Below, one piece after another: positions 33,635-43,185 of a DNA stretch of 64,000 nt (its first letter is position 1; each line of letters begins with the position of its first letter). Both the position numbers and the translations under genes were made by a program. The DNA lies in NCBI RefSeq assembly GCF_018256155.1, contig NZ_JAERLY010000006.1, positions 1 to 64,000 of the forward strand, in the 5' to 3' direction. The notes below the pieces were generated by a model, which was not told the DNA's origin, ran no database searches, and worked only from the letters and a program-made list of their open reading frames with translations. The stretch comes from Gluconobacter sp. Dm-62 (GTDB taxonomy: Bacteria; Pseudomonadota; Alphaproteobacteria; Acetobacterales; Acetobacteraceae).

Positions 33635-34579
33635 TTAAAGGGTCTTGAGCAGGGCTTCGATTTCCGCGGGCGTTCCGGCATTGCTGGTCGCCAGTTCCGG
33701 CGCGATACGACGTGCCAGACCGCACAGGACCTTGCCTGCACCGAGTTCATGCATGTTCGTCACACCCATCGCCACCATAGCCTGCACGCTTTCGCGCCAC
33801 CGTACGGTGCCCGTCACCTGCTTCACGAGAAGCTCGCGGATGGTTGCCGGATCGGTCACCTTGGCTGCCGTGACATTGGCAATGACGGGAACAGACGGCG
33901 CATTCAGCGTGGCGGTTGCCAGCGCTTCTTCCATCTCGCGCGCGGCCGGGGCCATCAGCGAGGAATGGAACGGCGCGGAGACCGGCAGCTTCACGGCGCG
34001 CTTGATGCCATGCTCCTTGGCGACGACGATGGCGCGATCAATCGCGCTCATCACACCTGACACCACGATCTGGCCACCACCATTGTCGTTGGCGATCTCC
34101 AGCGTCTCGCCCTGGGAGGCCTCATCGCAGATCGCACGGGCCTGAGACGCATCCACACCCAGAAGAGCCGCCATACCGCCCTCCCCGGCCGGAACGGCGC
34201 GTTGCATGGCCTGACCGCGCAGACGCAGCAGACGTGCACCTTCGGCAATGCCCAGCGTACCAGCAGCGGCAAGCGCGGAATACTCGCCCAGCGAATGCCC
34301 GGCCAGCAGGGCAGCCTTGTCTGCAAGCTTAAAGCCGCCTTCGCTTTCCAGCGCGCGCACAGCGGCCAGCGAGACCGCGAACAGCGCGGGCTGGGCATTT
34401 TCCGTCCGTGTCAGCTCATCCGCATCACCAGTGAACATCAGGCGCGACAGATGATCGCCAAGCGCCTCATCCACTTCCTGAAAAACGGCACGGGAGGATG
34501 CAAAAGCTTCGTGAAGGGCCTGACCCATCCCGACGGACTGGCTCCCCTGTCCGGGAAAGACGAACGCGTGAACCGACAT
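33635..34579 (-). CDS. fabD: Malonyl-CoA-ACP transacylase
   Basis: Transfers malonyl groups from CoA to ACP. The 314-residue product starts MSVHAFVFPGQGSQSVGMG and carries the nucleophile motif GHSLGEY (Ser96) and the conserved His/Arg region (VSAPFHSSLM). AGGGGGATCC precedes the ATG at 34579, which fits the family start; an in-frame ATG at 34636 adds 19 residues that do not. It is the first gene of the minus-strand fab operon. Confidence 0.95.
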   Translation of the reverse strand: MSVHAFVFPGQGSQSVGMGQALHEAFASSRAVFQEVDEALGDHLSRLMFTGDADELTRTENAQPALFAVSLAAVRALESEGGFKLADKAALLAGHSLGEYSALAAAGTLGIAEGARLLRLRGQAMQRAVPAGEGGMAALLGVDASQARAICDEASQGETLEIANDNGGGQIVVSGVMSAIDRAIVVAKEHGIKRAVKLPVSAPFHSSLMAPAAREMEEALATATLNAPSVPVIANVTAAKVTDPATIRELLVKQVTGTVRWRESVQAMVAMGVTNMHELGAGKVLCGLARRIAPELATSNAGTPAEIEALLKTL

Positions 34580-34651
34580 GGATCCCCCTGCTGGCAGTGA
34601 ATTTAAGGTTTCGCGTGATGCGTCCTCACGGTCCATCTGTCAAATCCCGCG

Positions 34652-35398
34652 TCAGTTTTTACGCTTGAGCGTAAAAAATTCATCCGTCGGCACTTTCACA
34701 CGGATCATGGAAAATGGCCTGTCAGAGCGGAACACGGTCCCGGCCTGATAGTCCTGCGGCCGGAGAATGAACGTGTAAGGCACGGACCCCTGATTATCGA
34801 CCAGAAGCCGCGCCGCACCGTTTTCCACGGCCTCAAACCGCGCGCCTGGGGCCACATCGACCTTCAGACGATGCGCATCCGGGGCCAGAAAAGCCAGAAC
34901 TACACCGAAAAAATCGCTGATGGAGGCATTGATCTCTCCAAGCCATACCTGCGCCTGCTCTTTCGTAAAAGACGGCGTTGGCAAAGGTGCAACTTCAATC
35001 GCCAGTTCAAGCTGGACCTTTCGGTCGGACGGCAGGGTCAGCAAAACGGGCGGATTTTCAGCCAGAAGCGCATCCGAACGGGGAAAATGCATCCCGCGGT
35101 CCTGCCCGACGAAAAGCGGGATATCGCCACTTTTCGCATGAAGCACGACATGCGCCTCTGACGGCACGGCATGATCGGGCAGGATGTCTCCCAGAAAATG
35201 CAGCGAAAGGTCCTTCCGGGCCTGCTCCGGCAGGCGGTCGAACCGCTCATAAACCCAGTGGATACCTTTGTAGCTGCCGACACGCATGGCGTGCTGTCCG
35301 GTGACAGTCACGGTCTCCGTTGTCTGGGCAAGAGTGACGGAGAGCGGCATGCAGACAAGAGCTGCAAACAGGACCGCACCAGTAATGGCTTTTCTCAA
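34652..35398 (-). CDS. Secreted protein of unknown function
   Basis: I do not recognise a family. The 248-residue product has a clear Sec signal (MRKAITGAVLFAALVCMPLSVTLA, cleavage near residue 24) and a mature N-terminus TTETVTVTGQHAM, similar to a short TonB-box-like stretch but without any barrel. The rest is predicted globular, with beta-rich segments such as PPVLLTLPSDRKVQLELAIEV and a basic end. It is divergent from nothing obvious and lies between the fab operon and a methyltransferase gene on the same strand. A periplasmic location is likely. Confidence 0.72.
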   Translation of the reverse strand: MRKAITGAVLFAALVCMPLSVTLAQTTETVTVTGQHAMRVGSYKGIHWVYERFDRLPEQARKDLSLHFLGDILPDHAVPSEAHVVLHAKSGDIPLFVGQDRGMHFPRSDALLAENPPVLLTLPSDRKVQLELAIEVAPLPTPSFTKEQAQVWLGEINASISDFFGVVLAFLAPDAHRLKVDVAPGARFEAVENGAARLLVDNQGSVPYTFILRPQDYQAGTVFRSDRPFSMIRVKVPTDEFFTLKRKN

Positions 35399-35439
35399 AC
35401 CCCGCTCCTCATACCGCGCGACATCATGACAAATGATGA

Positions 35440-36318
35440 CTATCCGATCTTCTGCATCACGATCAGGACCTGTGGCAACCGCACGGGGTTGTCCATGTAT
35501 TCGATCAGGCGAAACAGGCCACCCCAGGCCTTGATGATATAATTCCGCGGTATAATCGCCTCGCCATAATGCGCGCCTGGTTGCGGCGGTTTCGACGACG
35601 CTGCATGCAGGAAACGTCCGGCCTCGAACTCCGCATTGGCGCGGGCCTCATCGATAAAGCTGTCGGCGCAGACTTCGTGCCAGGGATGCTCCAGCCTGAT
35701 TCCGGAAGCGCGCTTGAGGCGCTGCTCCGCACAGAAGGCGATGAACCTCCGGCTCTGCGTGGTCATGACCAGCATCCCGCCCGGTTTAAGCAGGCGATGG
35801 AACTCCCGCACCCAGTGCCCGGCCAGAAACTCATCCAGATGAGAGAACACGGACCATGACGTAATCAGGTCAAAACTTTCGGGCATCAGGAGTGTGGGCG
35901 GAACAAGACCGCAGCCCAGAAAGTTGAGCGCCGGATTGGCCCGTCGCGCGGCCATAAGAAAGCGGTCCGTCGTCTCCACACCATACAGATTGGACGCGCG
36001 GATATCTTTCATGAAGAGCCGTGCAATACGCCCCCACCCACAGCCAAAATCCAGCAGCGTCGTCTCCGGCCCGACCGGTCGCCCCGCATAAGCGCAATAT
36101 GCTTTGATTTCCCGAAAGAAGACATGCGCCTCATGGATGGAAATTTCTCCATGATGCCCATGGATTTCCCGCTGAAGGTCATCCGGCGGGAAGGCAGGCA
36201 TCGGCACACCCCGGATTTCAGGAATGTGGACGGACGACACCAGGACCTGAAGCCATTCCTCGTCGCTGATACCACCAAAGGTATCAAAAACGGCGCTAAT
36301 GCATTCCGATTGGTTCAT
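35440..36318 (-). CDS. Class I SAM-dependent methyltransferase
   Basis: A 292-residue protein with SAM-binding motif I LLDFGCGWGRIARLF (residues 88-102), motif II in YGVETTDR-like sequence, and the acidic region FDLITSWSVFSHL. The class and family are clear, the substrate is not. It resembles the methyltransferases that modify small molecules or lipids. It lies 40 bases downstream of nothing transcribed with it for certain; the next gene on this strand is the secreted unknown. No regulatory signal is visible. Confidence 0.8.
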   Translation of the reverse strand: MNQSECISAVFDTFGGISDEEWLQVLVSSVHIPEIRGVPMPAFPPDDLQREIHGHHGEISIHEAHVFFREIKAYCAYAGRPVGPETTLLDFGCGWGRIARLFMKDIRASNLYGVETTDRFLMAARRANPALNFLGCGLVPPTLLMPESFDLITSWSVFSHLDEFLAGHWVREFHRLLKPGGMLVMTTQSRRFIAFCAEQRLKRASGIRLEHPWHEVCADSFIDEARANAEFEAGRFLHAASSKPPQPGAHYGEAIIPRNYIIKAWGGLFRLIEYMDNPVRLPQVLIVMQKIG

Positions 36319-36567
36319 TAATTCCCGCCAAAGACCTGTCGTAACGTTTATTTAACGCATCCTCGCAGGCACGGAAACACATGACCAGAGCATGGTTATG
36401 AAAATCGCAGCAGCTCTCACGAGCGGCTTCCATCCGCATTGACACAATCCCGTGTCACTTTTGAGAAACGGGCGGTTTTTTGTGGAATGCATAAAATAAA
36501 GGAGCGATTGTTCCCGCCGTCATGGCAGTCACATGCTGGTGACGGACAATCGAAGGATCTTTTTTCA

Positions 36568-37347
36568 ATGTCCCTTTCTGGAAAAGTTGCCGCCGTTACA
36601 GGCGCGGCCCAAGGTATCGGCAAGGCCATTGCCCTCCGTCTGGCCAAGGACGGCGCAGACGTCATCCTGCTGGACGTCAAGCAGGACATTCTTGTTCAGA
36701 CGGCCAAGGAAGTTGAAGCTCTCGGCCGCCGCGCGGTCGCACTCACGGCCGATATCAGCAATCGTGACCAGTTCGCCACGACCTTGAGCGAAGGCGCGAA
36801 CACACTGGGTGGCCTGGACATCATGGTCAACAATGCCGGCATCTGTCAGGTCAAGCCGGTCCTGGACATTGAACCTGCCGAAATCGAAAAGATCTTCAGC
36901 ATCAATGTGCAGGGCGTCCTGTGGGGCATTCAGGCAGCAGCAAAAATTTTCAAGGAAAACGGTACGAAAGGCAAAATCATCAATGCCTGTTCGATTGCCG
37001 GGCATGAAGGCTACCCGCTTCTGGGCGCCTATTCTGCAACGAAGTTCGCTGTCCGCGCCCTGACACAGTCCGCCGCCAAGGAGCTGGCCTCCTCGGGCAT
37101 TACGGTCAATTCCTACTGCCCCGGCATTGTCGGCACGGATATGTGGGTGACGATCGACAAGCGCATGGCCGAAATTACCGGCACGGAAGTTGGTGCAACT
37201 TACAAGAAATATGTCGAGGGCATTGCTCTTGGTCGGGTAGAAACCGGGGACGATGTCGCAGGTTTCGTCGCCTATCTCTCCAGCAGCGACGCCGATTATA
37301 TGACAGGCCAGTCCGTCCTGATCGACGGTGGTCTCGTTTTCCGCTGA
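36568..37347 (+). CDS. Short-chain dehydrogenase, acetoin/butanediol dehydrogenase type
   Basis: A 259-residue NAD(H)-dependent SDR that probably interconverts acetoin and meso-2,3-butanediol or related diketones. The cofactor motif TGAAQGIG (11-18), NNAG in IMVNNAGIC, the catalytic AYSATKF and the BudC-like end QSVLIDGGLVFR are present. GAAGGATC about 15 bases upstream supports the ATG at 36568; longer frames add unlike sequence. A strong terminator follows. Related polyol dehydrogenases are possible substrates as well. Confidence 0.78.
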   Translation: MSLSGKVAAVTGAAQGIGKAIALRLAKDGADVILLDVKQDILVQTAKEVEALGRRAVALTADISNRDQFATTLSEGANTLGGLDIMVNNAGICQVKPVLDIEPAEIEKIFSINVQGVLWGIQAAAKIFKENGTKGKIINACSIAGHEGYPLLGAYSATKFAVRALTQSAAKELASSGITVNSYCPGIVGTDMWVTIDKRMAEITGTEVGATYKKYVEGIALGRVETGDDVAGFVAYLSSSDADYMTGQSVLIDGGLVFR

Positions 37348-37351
37348 GACC

Positions 37352-37390
37352 AAAAAAAGGGGGGGGGCCGGTTTCCCGCACCCCCCTTTT
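37352..37390. terminator. Rho-independent terminator after the butanediol-type dehydrogenase
   Basis: A run of A (37352-37358) and G (37359-37367) pairs with CCCCCC and a T run (37381-37389) around a Gly-rich loop. It works for the plus-strand gene and, by symmetry, for the convergent gene ending at 37393. Confidence 0.85.
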
Positions 37391-37392
37391 TA

Positions 37393-38118
37393 TTACCGAC
37401 CGATCAGACGGCCGCGCTGCCAGGCTTCGGCAGCACCTTCAGGGTCCTGCCCTTCAACGGAAATGACGTAGTCTAGGGCGCTCATGACCTTGTTGCCCAG
37501 CATCATTTCTGAAAGCTCGTCGAGCAGATCGCTATCTGCCTGACGGGCTACGTCTTCACGCAGGATCATCCGGGCCGACATTTCCCCACCCAGCAGACGC
37601 GCCGGGTCCTCGATTACTGTCAGCAGATCCGTATGGAAGACTGCGTGCGGCTGCATCGCAACGACCAGCGGTTTCTCTCCAGCATCACGGGCCTTTTCAA
37701 GACGCTCGATCAGCGCCCCCTCCCCGATGCTTTCAATCGGCAGAACCGACAGGGCCGGAAGCTGCTTGAGAGCCTCTTCCAGTGCCTGACGGCTGTCATC
37801 GCTGACGATGATGCGATCCACATCCGCAGAGGTCAGGGTACTGACAGCGCCCAGCGGCGTGAGGGCCGCAAAGCTGACGACAGGCTGATAGAGATCGCCC
37901 AGAACCCGACGCCCCGGCCCGGCAAGATTTTCATCCCGCGGGAACCAGGCGGACACGAGAAGATCCACTTCCCCCTGTTCCAGAGCCTCTTCGACGTCAT
38001 CGGGATCCAGATCAACGTATTCGACCTCGACCTCATAGGCCTCAAGGACGCGCGCGACCGCGCTGGCACAGCCCGCATGCAACGAGGTGTACAGATGGCC
38101 GATCGTCATTTGCGTCAT
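37393..38118 (-). CDS. OpuAC-like glycine betaine-binding domain protein without a signal peptide
   Basis: A 241-residue substrate-binding fold of the glycine betaine/proline transporter type. The N-terminal IGHLYTSLHAGCASAV...YEVEVEYVDLDPDDVEEALEQGEVDLLVSAWFP segment matches the OpuAC binding lobe, and VAMQPHAVF a late loop. However it begins MTQMTIGHLYTS with no Sec signal and no lipobox, so it is predicted cytoplasmic. No permease or ATPase gene is adjacent. It may be a cytoplasmic ligand-binding or regulatory relative. The ATG at 38109 (MTIGH) is an alternative start. Confidence 0.7.
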   Translation of the reverse strand: MTQMTIGHLYTSLHAGCASAVARVLEAYEVEVEYVDLDPDDVEEALEQGEVDLLVSAWFPRDENLAGPGRRVLGDLYQPVVSFAALTPLGAVSTLTSADVDRIIVSDDSRQALEEALKQLPALSVLPIESIGEGALIERLEKARDAGEKPLVVAMQPHAVFHTDLLTVIEDPARLLGGEMSARMILREDVARQADSDLLDELSEMMLGNKVMSALDYVISVEGQDPEGAAEAWQRGRLIGR

Positions 38119-38192
38119 GAGAATGGGTCCGTCAGGCAGAAAATTGAAACGTGAGACCGTGATTAGGCCCCACGTTCCGATTTGTCACGACC

Positions 38193-40289
38193 TTACCAGA
38201 TCTTTACGCGCTGATCCGGTGCCAGATAGAGCTTCTGGCCGGGCTTCACGTCGAACGCATCATACCAGGCATCGATGTTGTGAGCCGGGATGTTGACGCG
38301 GGTGACGGCCGGGGCGTGCTCGTTCGAGAGCATCTGCTGACGCAGCGCATCCGGACGATCCTTTTCACGCCAGACCTGCGCCCAGCCGAGGAACACGCGC
38401 TGATCGCCTGTCAGACCATGCACGACTGGTGCAGGCTTGCCGTGAAGCGAGTCATGATACGCCTGAAGACCAAGGTTCAGACCGCCGGAATCCGCGATAT
38501 TTTCGCCCATGGTCATCTTGCCGTTCACATGCGCGCCTGGCAGGACTTCCTGCGCGTCATACTGAGCGCCCAGACGGTCGGCCAGCTTCTGGAACGCATC
38601 CGTGGACGCCTTGCTCCACCAGTCGCTCAGACGGCCATGCTCGTCATAATGACGCCCCTGATCGTCAAAGCCATGGCTCATCTCGTGCCCGATCACGCCG
38701 CCGATGGCACCGTAATTGACAGCCACATCGCCCTTCGGATCGAAGAACGGCGGCTGAAGGATCGCAGCGGGGAACACGATCTCGTTCATGGTCGGATCGT
38801 TGTAGGCGTTCACCGTCTGCGGCGTCATGCCCCATTCGTCACGGTCAACGGGCTTGTCGAGCTTGTCCAGATCATGCTGCCAGCTGAAGGCCGCACCACG
38901 CACGGCATTGCCGTAAACGTCGCCCTTGCGGATATCGAGCTTGCTGTAATCCCACCACTTCTTCGGGTAACCGACCTGAATGGCGAAATGATCCAGCTTG
39001 TTCAGCGCGGCCTTGCGGGTCGGCTCGTCCATCCAGCTGTTGTGTTCCAGACGCTCGTGGAAGGAGGACTTCACCTTCTGCACCAGATCCGTGATCTGCG
39101 CCTGTGCTGAAGGCGGGAAGTAGCGCGCAACATATTCGCGGCCCAGTGCCCAGCCCAGAGCCCCGTTTGTTACGCGTACACCACGCTTCCAGCGCGGAGA
39201 CTGCTGCGCGACACCCGACAGCGTATGGCTGTTGAACTCGAAGGACGCGTCATAGAAGTCGCTGGACAGGAAGCCTGCTGCATTGTCCCCGAGGTGGAAC
39301 GCCAGCCAGGCGCGCAGCGTCGCAGGGTCTGCAGCCTTGAGAACGGTGGCCATTGCCTTGATCCCGGCAGGCTCGCGCACGTCGATCTTACGGCTTTCCA
39401 GCCCTTCAGCCGGCAGACCAGCACTGGTCAGGAACGTCACCCAGTCGAAATCAGGCGCGAGCTTCTGAAGCTCGGACACTGGCATCGGATTATAGATCTT
39501 GAGCGGATCGCGGGTCTGATCGCGGGGCACCTCAACCTTGGCCAGAGCCGTTTCGAGATCGACCACTGCCTGCGCGTTCTTCGCGGCATCCGACCAGCCC
39601 TCAAGCGTCAGCATCTTGGCGATATAGGCCTGATAGGCCTTCTTCTTGTCCGCAAGCTTGGGGTCCGTGTAGTAGCTCGTGTCCGGAAGACCGAGGCCAC
39701 CGCTCACACCAATGCTCATGCCCTGATCAAGCATCAGCATGTAGCGTTCCGGATCCTTCTGGTCCTGCTCCACGCCGATCTGGAACGTGGAAAACATCAT
39801 GGACTTCAGGGACGTACCAAACGCCGCAGCGAGAGACCTGCTGTCATTGACGGCACGAATTGTTTCAAGGTCGGCTGCTAGCGGCTTGCCACCCAGACGG
39901 TCCACGGCCTTCTGATCCAGGAAGCTGGCGTAAAAGGTTCCGATCTTTCCCATCTCGTCCGCAGGCTGGGCAGCAACCTTTTTTGCGGCTTCGTCGAGAA
40001 TGGTCTTCTGACGCGACAGGGAAAGTTCGTAAAGAATCCGGAATGGGCCGTAGCTGCTCATATCTCCGGGAATCTTAAGATTTTTAAGATACGTGCCGTT
40101 GGCATACTCGAAGAAATTATCACCCGGCTGAACCGCATGGTTCATGCCAGCTTCATCAAAGCCCCAACCTGAATTGTACCCGGCGGCCTGGGCTCCGGAG
40201 ACAATCAGCCCTGCCGCCAAAGCCAGCAGACTTGCGCTGTGTTTCAGAGTATGTCGTGATGTAAGGAATCGCTTCACATTAAACCTCAT
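38193..40289 (-). CDS. M13-family (neprilysin-like) metallopeptidase, PepO-type
   Basis: A 698-residue secreted zinc peptidase. A signal sequence occupies about residues 1-35 (cleavage near GAQA). The zinc site is VIGHEMSHGFDDQG (HExxH with the His near residue 535), with the third ligand Glu in MGENIADSGGL. The N-terminal half is the large M13 cap domain. Length and motifs match PepO/neprilysin homologues that degrade short peptides in the periplasm. It stands alone on the minus strand. Confidence 0.92.
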   Translation of the reverse strand: MRFNVKRFLTSRHTLKHSASLLALAAGLIVSGAQAAGYNSGWGFDEAGMNHAVQPGDNFFEYANGTYLKNLKIPGDMSSYGPFRILYELSLSRQKTILDEAAKKVAAQPADEMGKIGTFYASFLDQKAVDRLGGKPLAADLETIRAVNDSRSLAAAFGTSLKSMMFSTFQIGVEQDQKDPERYMLMLDQGMSIGVSGGLGLPDTSYYTDPKLADKKKAYQAYIAKMLTLEGWSDAAKNAQAVVDLETALAKVEVPRDQTRDPLKIYNPMPVSELQKLAPDFDWVTFLTSAGLPAEGLESRKIDVREPAGIKAMATVLKAADPATLRAWLAFHLGDNAAGFLSSDFYDASFEFNSHTLSGVAQQSPRWKRGVRVTNGALGWALGREYVARYFPPSAQAQITDLVQKVKSSFHERLEHNSWMDEPTRKAALNKLDHFAIQVGYPKKWWDYSKLDIRKGDVYGNAVRGAAFSWQHDLDKLDKPVDRDEWGMTPQTVNAYNDPTMNEIVFPAAILQPPFFDPKGDVAVNYGAIGGVIGHEMSHGFDDQGRHYDEHGRLSDWWSKASTDAFQKLADRLGAQYDAQEVLPGAHVNGKMTMGENIADSGGLNLGLQAYHDSLHGKPAPVVHGLTGDQRVFLGWAQVWREKDRPDALRQQMLSNEHAPAVTRVNIPAHNIDAWYDAFDVKPGQKLYLAPDQRVKIW

Positions 40290-40360
40290 TCCAGAGTGGT
40301 GCCTCTAGAATGAGGGATGAAATATCATTTCGTCAAAAGGACGGAATGCAGACCCTGCGT

Positions 40361-40996
40361 CTAGCGAGCTGAACGGGCTTTTTTTATTTTCGATGTAGTG
40401 CCTGCAGGAGAGATGGTAGCCGCGACCGTATAATCGAAAACGACAACCTTCTCGAGGTAAGGCGCTGCGAATTCCTTGAAAGCTTCATGGGCCGGATCAA
40501 AGAACGCAGGGTCTGTCACAACGGGTTTTCCGACATAATAATTCCGATCCCCTTCGGAGCGGAACGTCACGAGGAATGCCTGCTGCAGACCGTCATCCGC
40601 CCCTTCCCCGCTGCTCTGGAAGCCGGTTTCGATGCTGACAACAGCCGGCTTGCCATCCGCACGACGGCTGTCCTGCACCAGATGCAGGAAACGCCCCGAC
40701 ACTTCGGCACGCTGGGCCGTCGTCGAATCCTTCGTGTAGCGGAACATCACCATGTGACGAACAAGGCCGACACGCCAGTCAGGCGAAGTGAACTGCGCAT
40801 AGCCAATCTGTTTCGCCAGCTGTTGCGCCGAGAGAGTCGCTGCGCTGACCGTATCGGTCTTGACCGGCCCTGATGAGGCGATCGGCAGGGAATAGGGATC
40901 CGCTTTGGCCGTTGGAAACCGATACTGCCCAACAGCGCAAAGAGCCAGAGTTGCGCCGTAGACGGCACGACGGGAGAAAATGGCGGAAACGGTCAT
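40361..40996 (-). CDS. Dabb (stress-responsive alpha/beta-barrel) domain protein with a Tat-like signal
   Basis: A 211-residue protein. Its start MTVSAIFSRRAVYG has a twin-arginine-like signal followed by a hydrophobic stretch, suggesting export. The C-terminal half is a Dabb domain: VRHMVMFRYTKDSTTAQRAEV ... AFLVTFRSEGDRNYYV ... FAAPYLEKVVVFDYTV. Dabb proteins form dimers and often act on small aromatic or unknown ligands. GGAGAT seven bases upstream supports the ATG at 40996 over the one at 41038. Function is not known. Confidence 0.75.
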   Translation of the reverse strand: MTVSAIFSRRAVYGATLALCAVGQYRFPTAKADPYSLPIASSGPVKTDTVSAATLSAQQLAKQIGYAQFTSPDWRVGLVRHMVMFRYTKDSTTAQRAEVSGRFLHLVQDSRRADGKPAVVSIETGFQSSGEGADDGLQQAFLVTFRSEGDRNYYVGKPVVTDPAFFDPAHEAFKEFAAPYLEKVVVFDYTVAATISPAGTTSKIKKARSAR

Positions 40997-41096
40997 CGAG
41001 ATCTCCGGACGCAAGCGAAATAAACAGGTGCCTTTCATGGCACAGACGCCCGGTTTCGTCTTCTTTTTTCAGTATCCCAATGTTTCGCGGATGCCG

Positions 41097-41918
41097 TCAG
41101 GCCTGAACCTGCTTCCTGAACACCCTCTGGCGCCACTGGATCAGTCGGAAGACCAGTGAAGAGGCCAGCTTCTGCCAGCGCGAATGCGGCGTGAAGCCAA
41201 TGGTCTTGAAGATCATCGCCGTCACACGATCAATATGCCGGGGCTGATAAAAACCCATCGCCTTGGACATATAGGCCGCAATGCAGCGCTGGTGGTCGTA
41301 AGCCATACCTGGCGGCTCGTTGGTCGTGTGATAGGCCGAGGCCAGTTCGTCGTCCTCGCTCTCCGTCACACGGCCCAGCGCGATGCGTGTGCGTGCCCAA
41401 ACACCCAGCTTTTCGCGCTTCAGATATCGGCGCATGTGATCGTAGAACAGCTTGAAATGCCGGTATTCGTCCGCCGCGATCTGCTTGCAGATGGCCTTGA
41501 GAAGGGGCTCCTCGGTCGCATCGGCCAGCGCTGTATAGAATGACGACGTGCCGGTCTCTACCATACAGCGCGCAATCAGTTCACCCGTGCGCGAGCCGCG
41601 GATCGAGGCGTCCACATCGGCATCGATCTTGTACGATGCCCGGTAACGGTCAAAGGCGGTTTCATAATCCCAGGACGGGTCGGCGAGCATGGCCCAGCGA
41701 CCAAGCGCGTCTCCATGCTGCACTTCCTCGACGGCCCAGTTCTCGGCTGCCTTGCTGAAATCCGGGTCACCCACGAAGACGCGACGCAGGTACTGGGCAT
41801 AGTCGAGACCGTTTTTTTCCACCACGGAAGCGGCCTTCACGAGAGGGATGATTTCGGGATCCACGCGGGACGGATCAAAGGACTTCCAGTCCATCTGATC
41901 GATATGCCAGTGTTTCAT
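41097..41918 (-). CDS. Ferritin-like diiron protein (acyl-ACP desaturase/hydroxylase-type)
   Basis: A 273-residue helical protein with two diiron-type Glu-x-x-His motifs: WAVEEVQHGDALG (E65, H68) and ADEYRHFKLFYDHM about 85 residues later, plus other Glu/Asp at helix starts. This is the plan of ferritin-like oxygenases, close to the acyl-ACP desaturase group. The substrate is unknown. GAGG precedes the ATG at 41918, and an upstream open frame to 42092 would overlap bioB. The gene is divergent from bioB across a 103-base region with a palindrome. Confidence 0.72.
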   Translation of the reverse strand: MKHWHIDQMDWKSFDPSRVDPEIIPLVKAASVVEKNGLDYAQYLRRVFVGDPDFSKAAENWAVEEVQHGDALGRWAMLADPSWDYETAFDRYRASYKIDADVDASIRGSRTGELIARCMVETGTSSFYTALADATEEPLLKAICKQIAADEYRHFKLFYDHMRRYLKREKLGVWARTRIALGRVTESEDDELASAYHTTNEPPGMAYDHQRCIAAYMSKAMGFYQPRHIDRVTAMIFKTIGFTPHSRWQKLASSLVFRLIQWRQRVFRKQVQA

Positions 41919-41943
41919 TCTGCGACCTCGTCCGTTTTCCGGC

Positions 41944-41956
41944 TCACTAATAGTGA
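41944..41956. promoter_or_regulatory. Perfect palindrome in the bioB/diiron gene intergenic region
   Basis: TCACTA-A-TAGTGA is a perfect 13-bp palindrome, 25 bases before the diiron gene start and 66 bases before bioB. It could be an operator for either gene. It does not match the BioR site (TTATCTATAA-type) that I know from other Alphaproteobacteria. Confidence 0.45.
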
Positions 41957-42021
41957 CGATCAGATGACACGGTGGGACAATTTTGGGTAGGTGTGATGCA
42001 GCAACCCTTGGAGATTGATCC

Positions 42022-43062
42022 GTGACGGCCACCCATACGCCCCACCCAGACGTCCGCCACGACTGGACCCGCGACGAAGTCGAAGCCCTCATCAGCCTGC
42101 CTTTCCCCGAGCTGATGTACCGCGCGCAGACCCTGCATCGCCGCTACTTCGACCCCACAAAAGTGCAGATTTCCACGCTTCTTTCGATCAAGACGGGCGG
42201 TTGCCCGGAAGACTGCGCCTACTGTCCGCAGAGCGCACTTCACGAAAAAAGCGTCAAGGCCGAACGCCTGATGGCCGTGGAATCCGTTCTGAAGGAAGCG
42301 CGCGCTGCCAAGAAAGCCGGTGCGGGCCGATTCTGCATGGGGGCCGCCTGGCGCACGCCGAAGGATCATGACCTCGACACCGTCTGCGAAATGATCGAAG
42401 GCGTGAAGTCACTTGGGCTGGAAACCTGCGTGACGCTCGGAATGCTCGACGCGCAGCAGACGGAGCGCCTGAAGACGGCGGGGCTGGATTATTACAACCA
42501 CAACCTCGATACGTCCGAGGAGTTCTATGGCTCCATTATTTCCACCCGCACCTACCAGCAGCGTCTCGACACGCTCTCCAACGTGCGGGACGCAGGCATC
42601 AATGTCTGCTGCGGTGGAATCGTGGGCATGGGCGAAGACCTGTCCGACCGTGCAGGCCTGCTTATGACGCTCGCCAACCTGCCCAAGCACCCCGAGAGCG
42701 TGCCGATCAACCTGCTCGTCCGCGTTGAAGGCACCCCGCTGGGTGAGGCCGAGGCCGTCGATCCCATCACCTTCGTGCGCATCATCGCCACCGCCCGCAT
42801 CATGATGCCGGAAAGCCATGTCCGCCTCGCCGCAGGCCGCGAAAACATGACCGACGAAGCCCATGCGCTGTGTTTCCTCGCGGGTGCGAACTCGATCTTC
42901 TGTGGCGAGAAGCTCCTGACCACGCCGAACCCGGCCGAACACCGCGACCGCCAGCTCCTCTCCGCGCTCGGCATGTCGCCCATGGTGCAGTCCGAAGCCG
43001 AGATGGGCACGATGCGCCCCGCCGTGACGGAAGAAGCCGTCTGTGAGATGGCTGCGTCCTGA
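42022..43062 (+). CDS. bioB: Biotin synthase
   Basis: A radical-SAM enzyme that inserts sulfur into dethiobiotin to form biotin. The 346-residue product has the [4Fe-4S] motif [13 protein letters not shown] (C61, C65, C68), the Fe2S2 ligand region and conserved VSADAGLL-like helices. Start GTG at 42022 follows GGAG by 9 bases and agrees with the family. Other bio genes are not in this window. A strong terminator follows. Divergent from the diiron protein gene. Confidence 0.95.
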   Translation: MTATHTPHPDVRHDWTRDEVEALISLPFPELMYRAQTLHRRYFDPTKVQISTLLSIKTGGCPEDCAYCPQSALHEKSVKAERLMAVESVLKEARAAKKAGAGRFCMGAAWRTPKDHDLDTVCEMIEGVKSLGLETCVTLGMLDAQQTERLKTAGLDYYNHNLDTSEEFYGSIISTRTYQQRLDTLSNVRDAGINVCCGGIVGMGEDLSDRAGLLMTLANLPKHPESVPINLLVRVEGTPLGEAEAVDPITFVRIIATARIMMPESHVRLAAGRENMTDEAHALCFLAGANSIFCGEKLLTTPNPAEHRDRQLLSALGMSPMVQSEAEMGTMRPAVTEEAVCEMAAS

Positions 43063-43079
43063 TCCTCGGTCCACGCATG

Positions 43080-43116
43080 AAAGGGGAAGTGTTCGAAAGG
43101 GTGCTTCCCCTTTTTT
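43080..43116 (+). terminator. Rho-independent terminator after bioB
   Basis: AAAGGGGAAG (43080-43089) pairs with CTTCCCCTTT (43104-43113), with a 14-base loop and a continuing T run to 43116. It clearly ends bioB. Confidence 0.92.
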
Positions 43117-43185
43117 ATGCTTGGCCTTTGACGGCTTCTTCCCTAAACCCACGCCCTTTGCCCAAACCGGAAGAAAGCAGGACCA

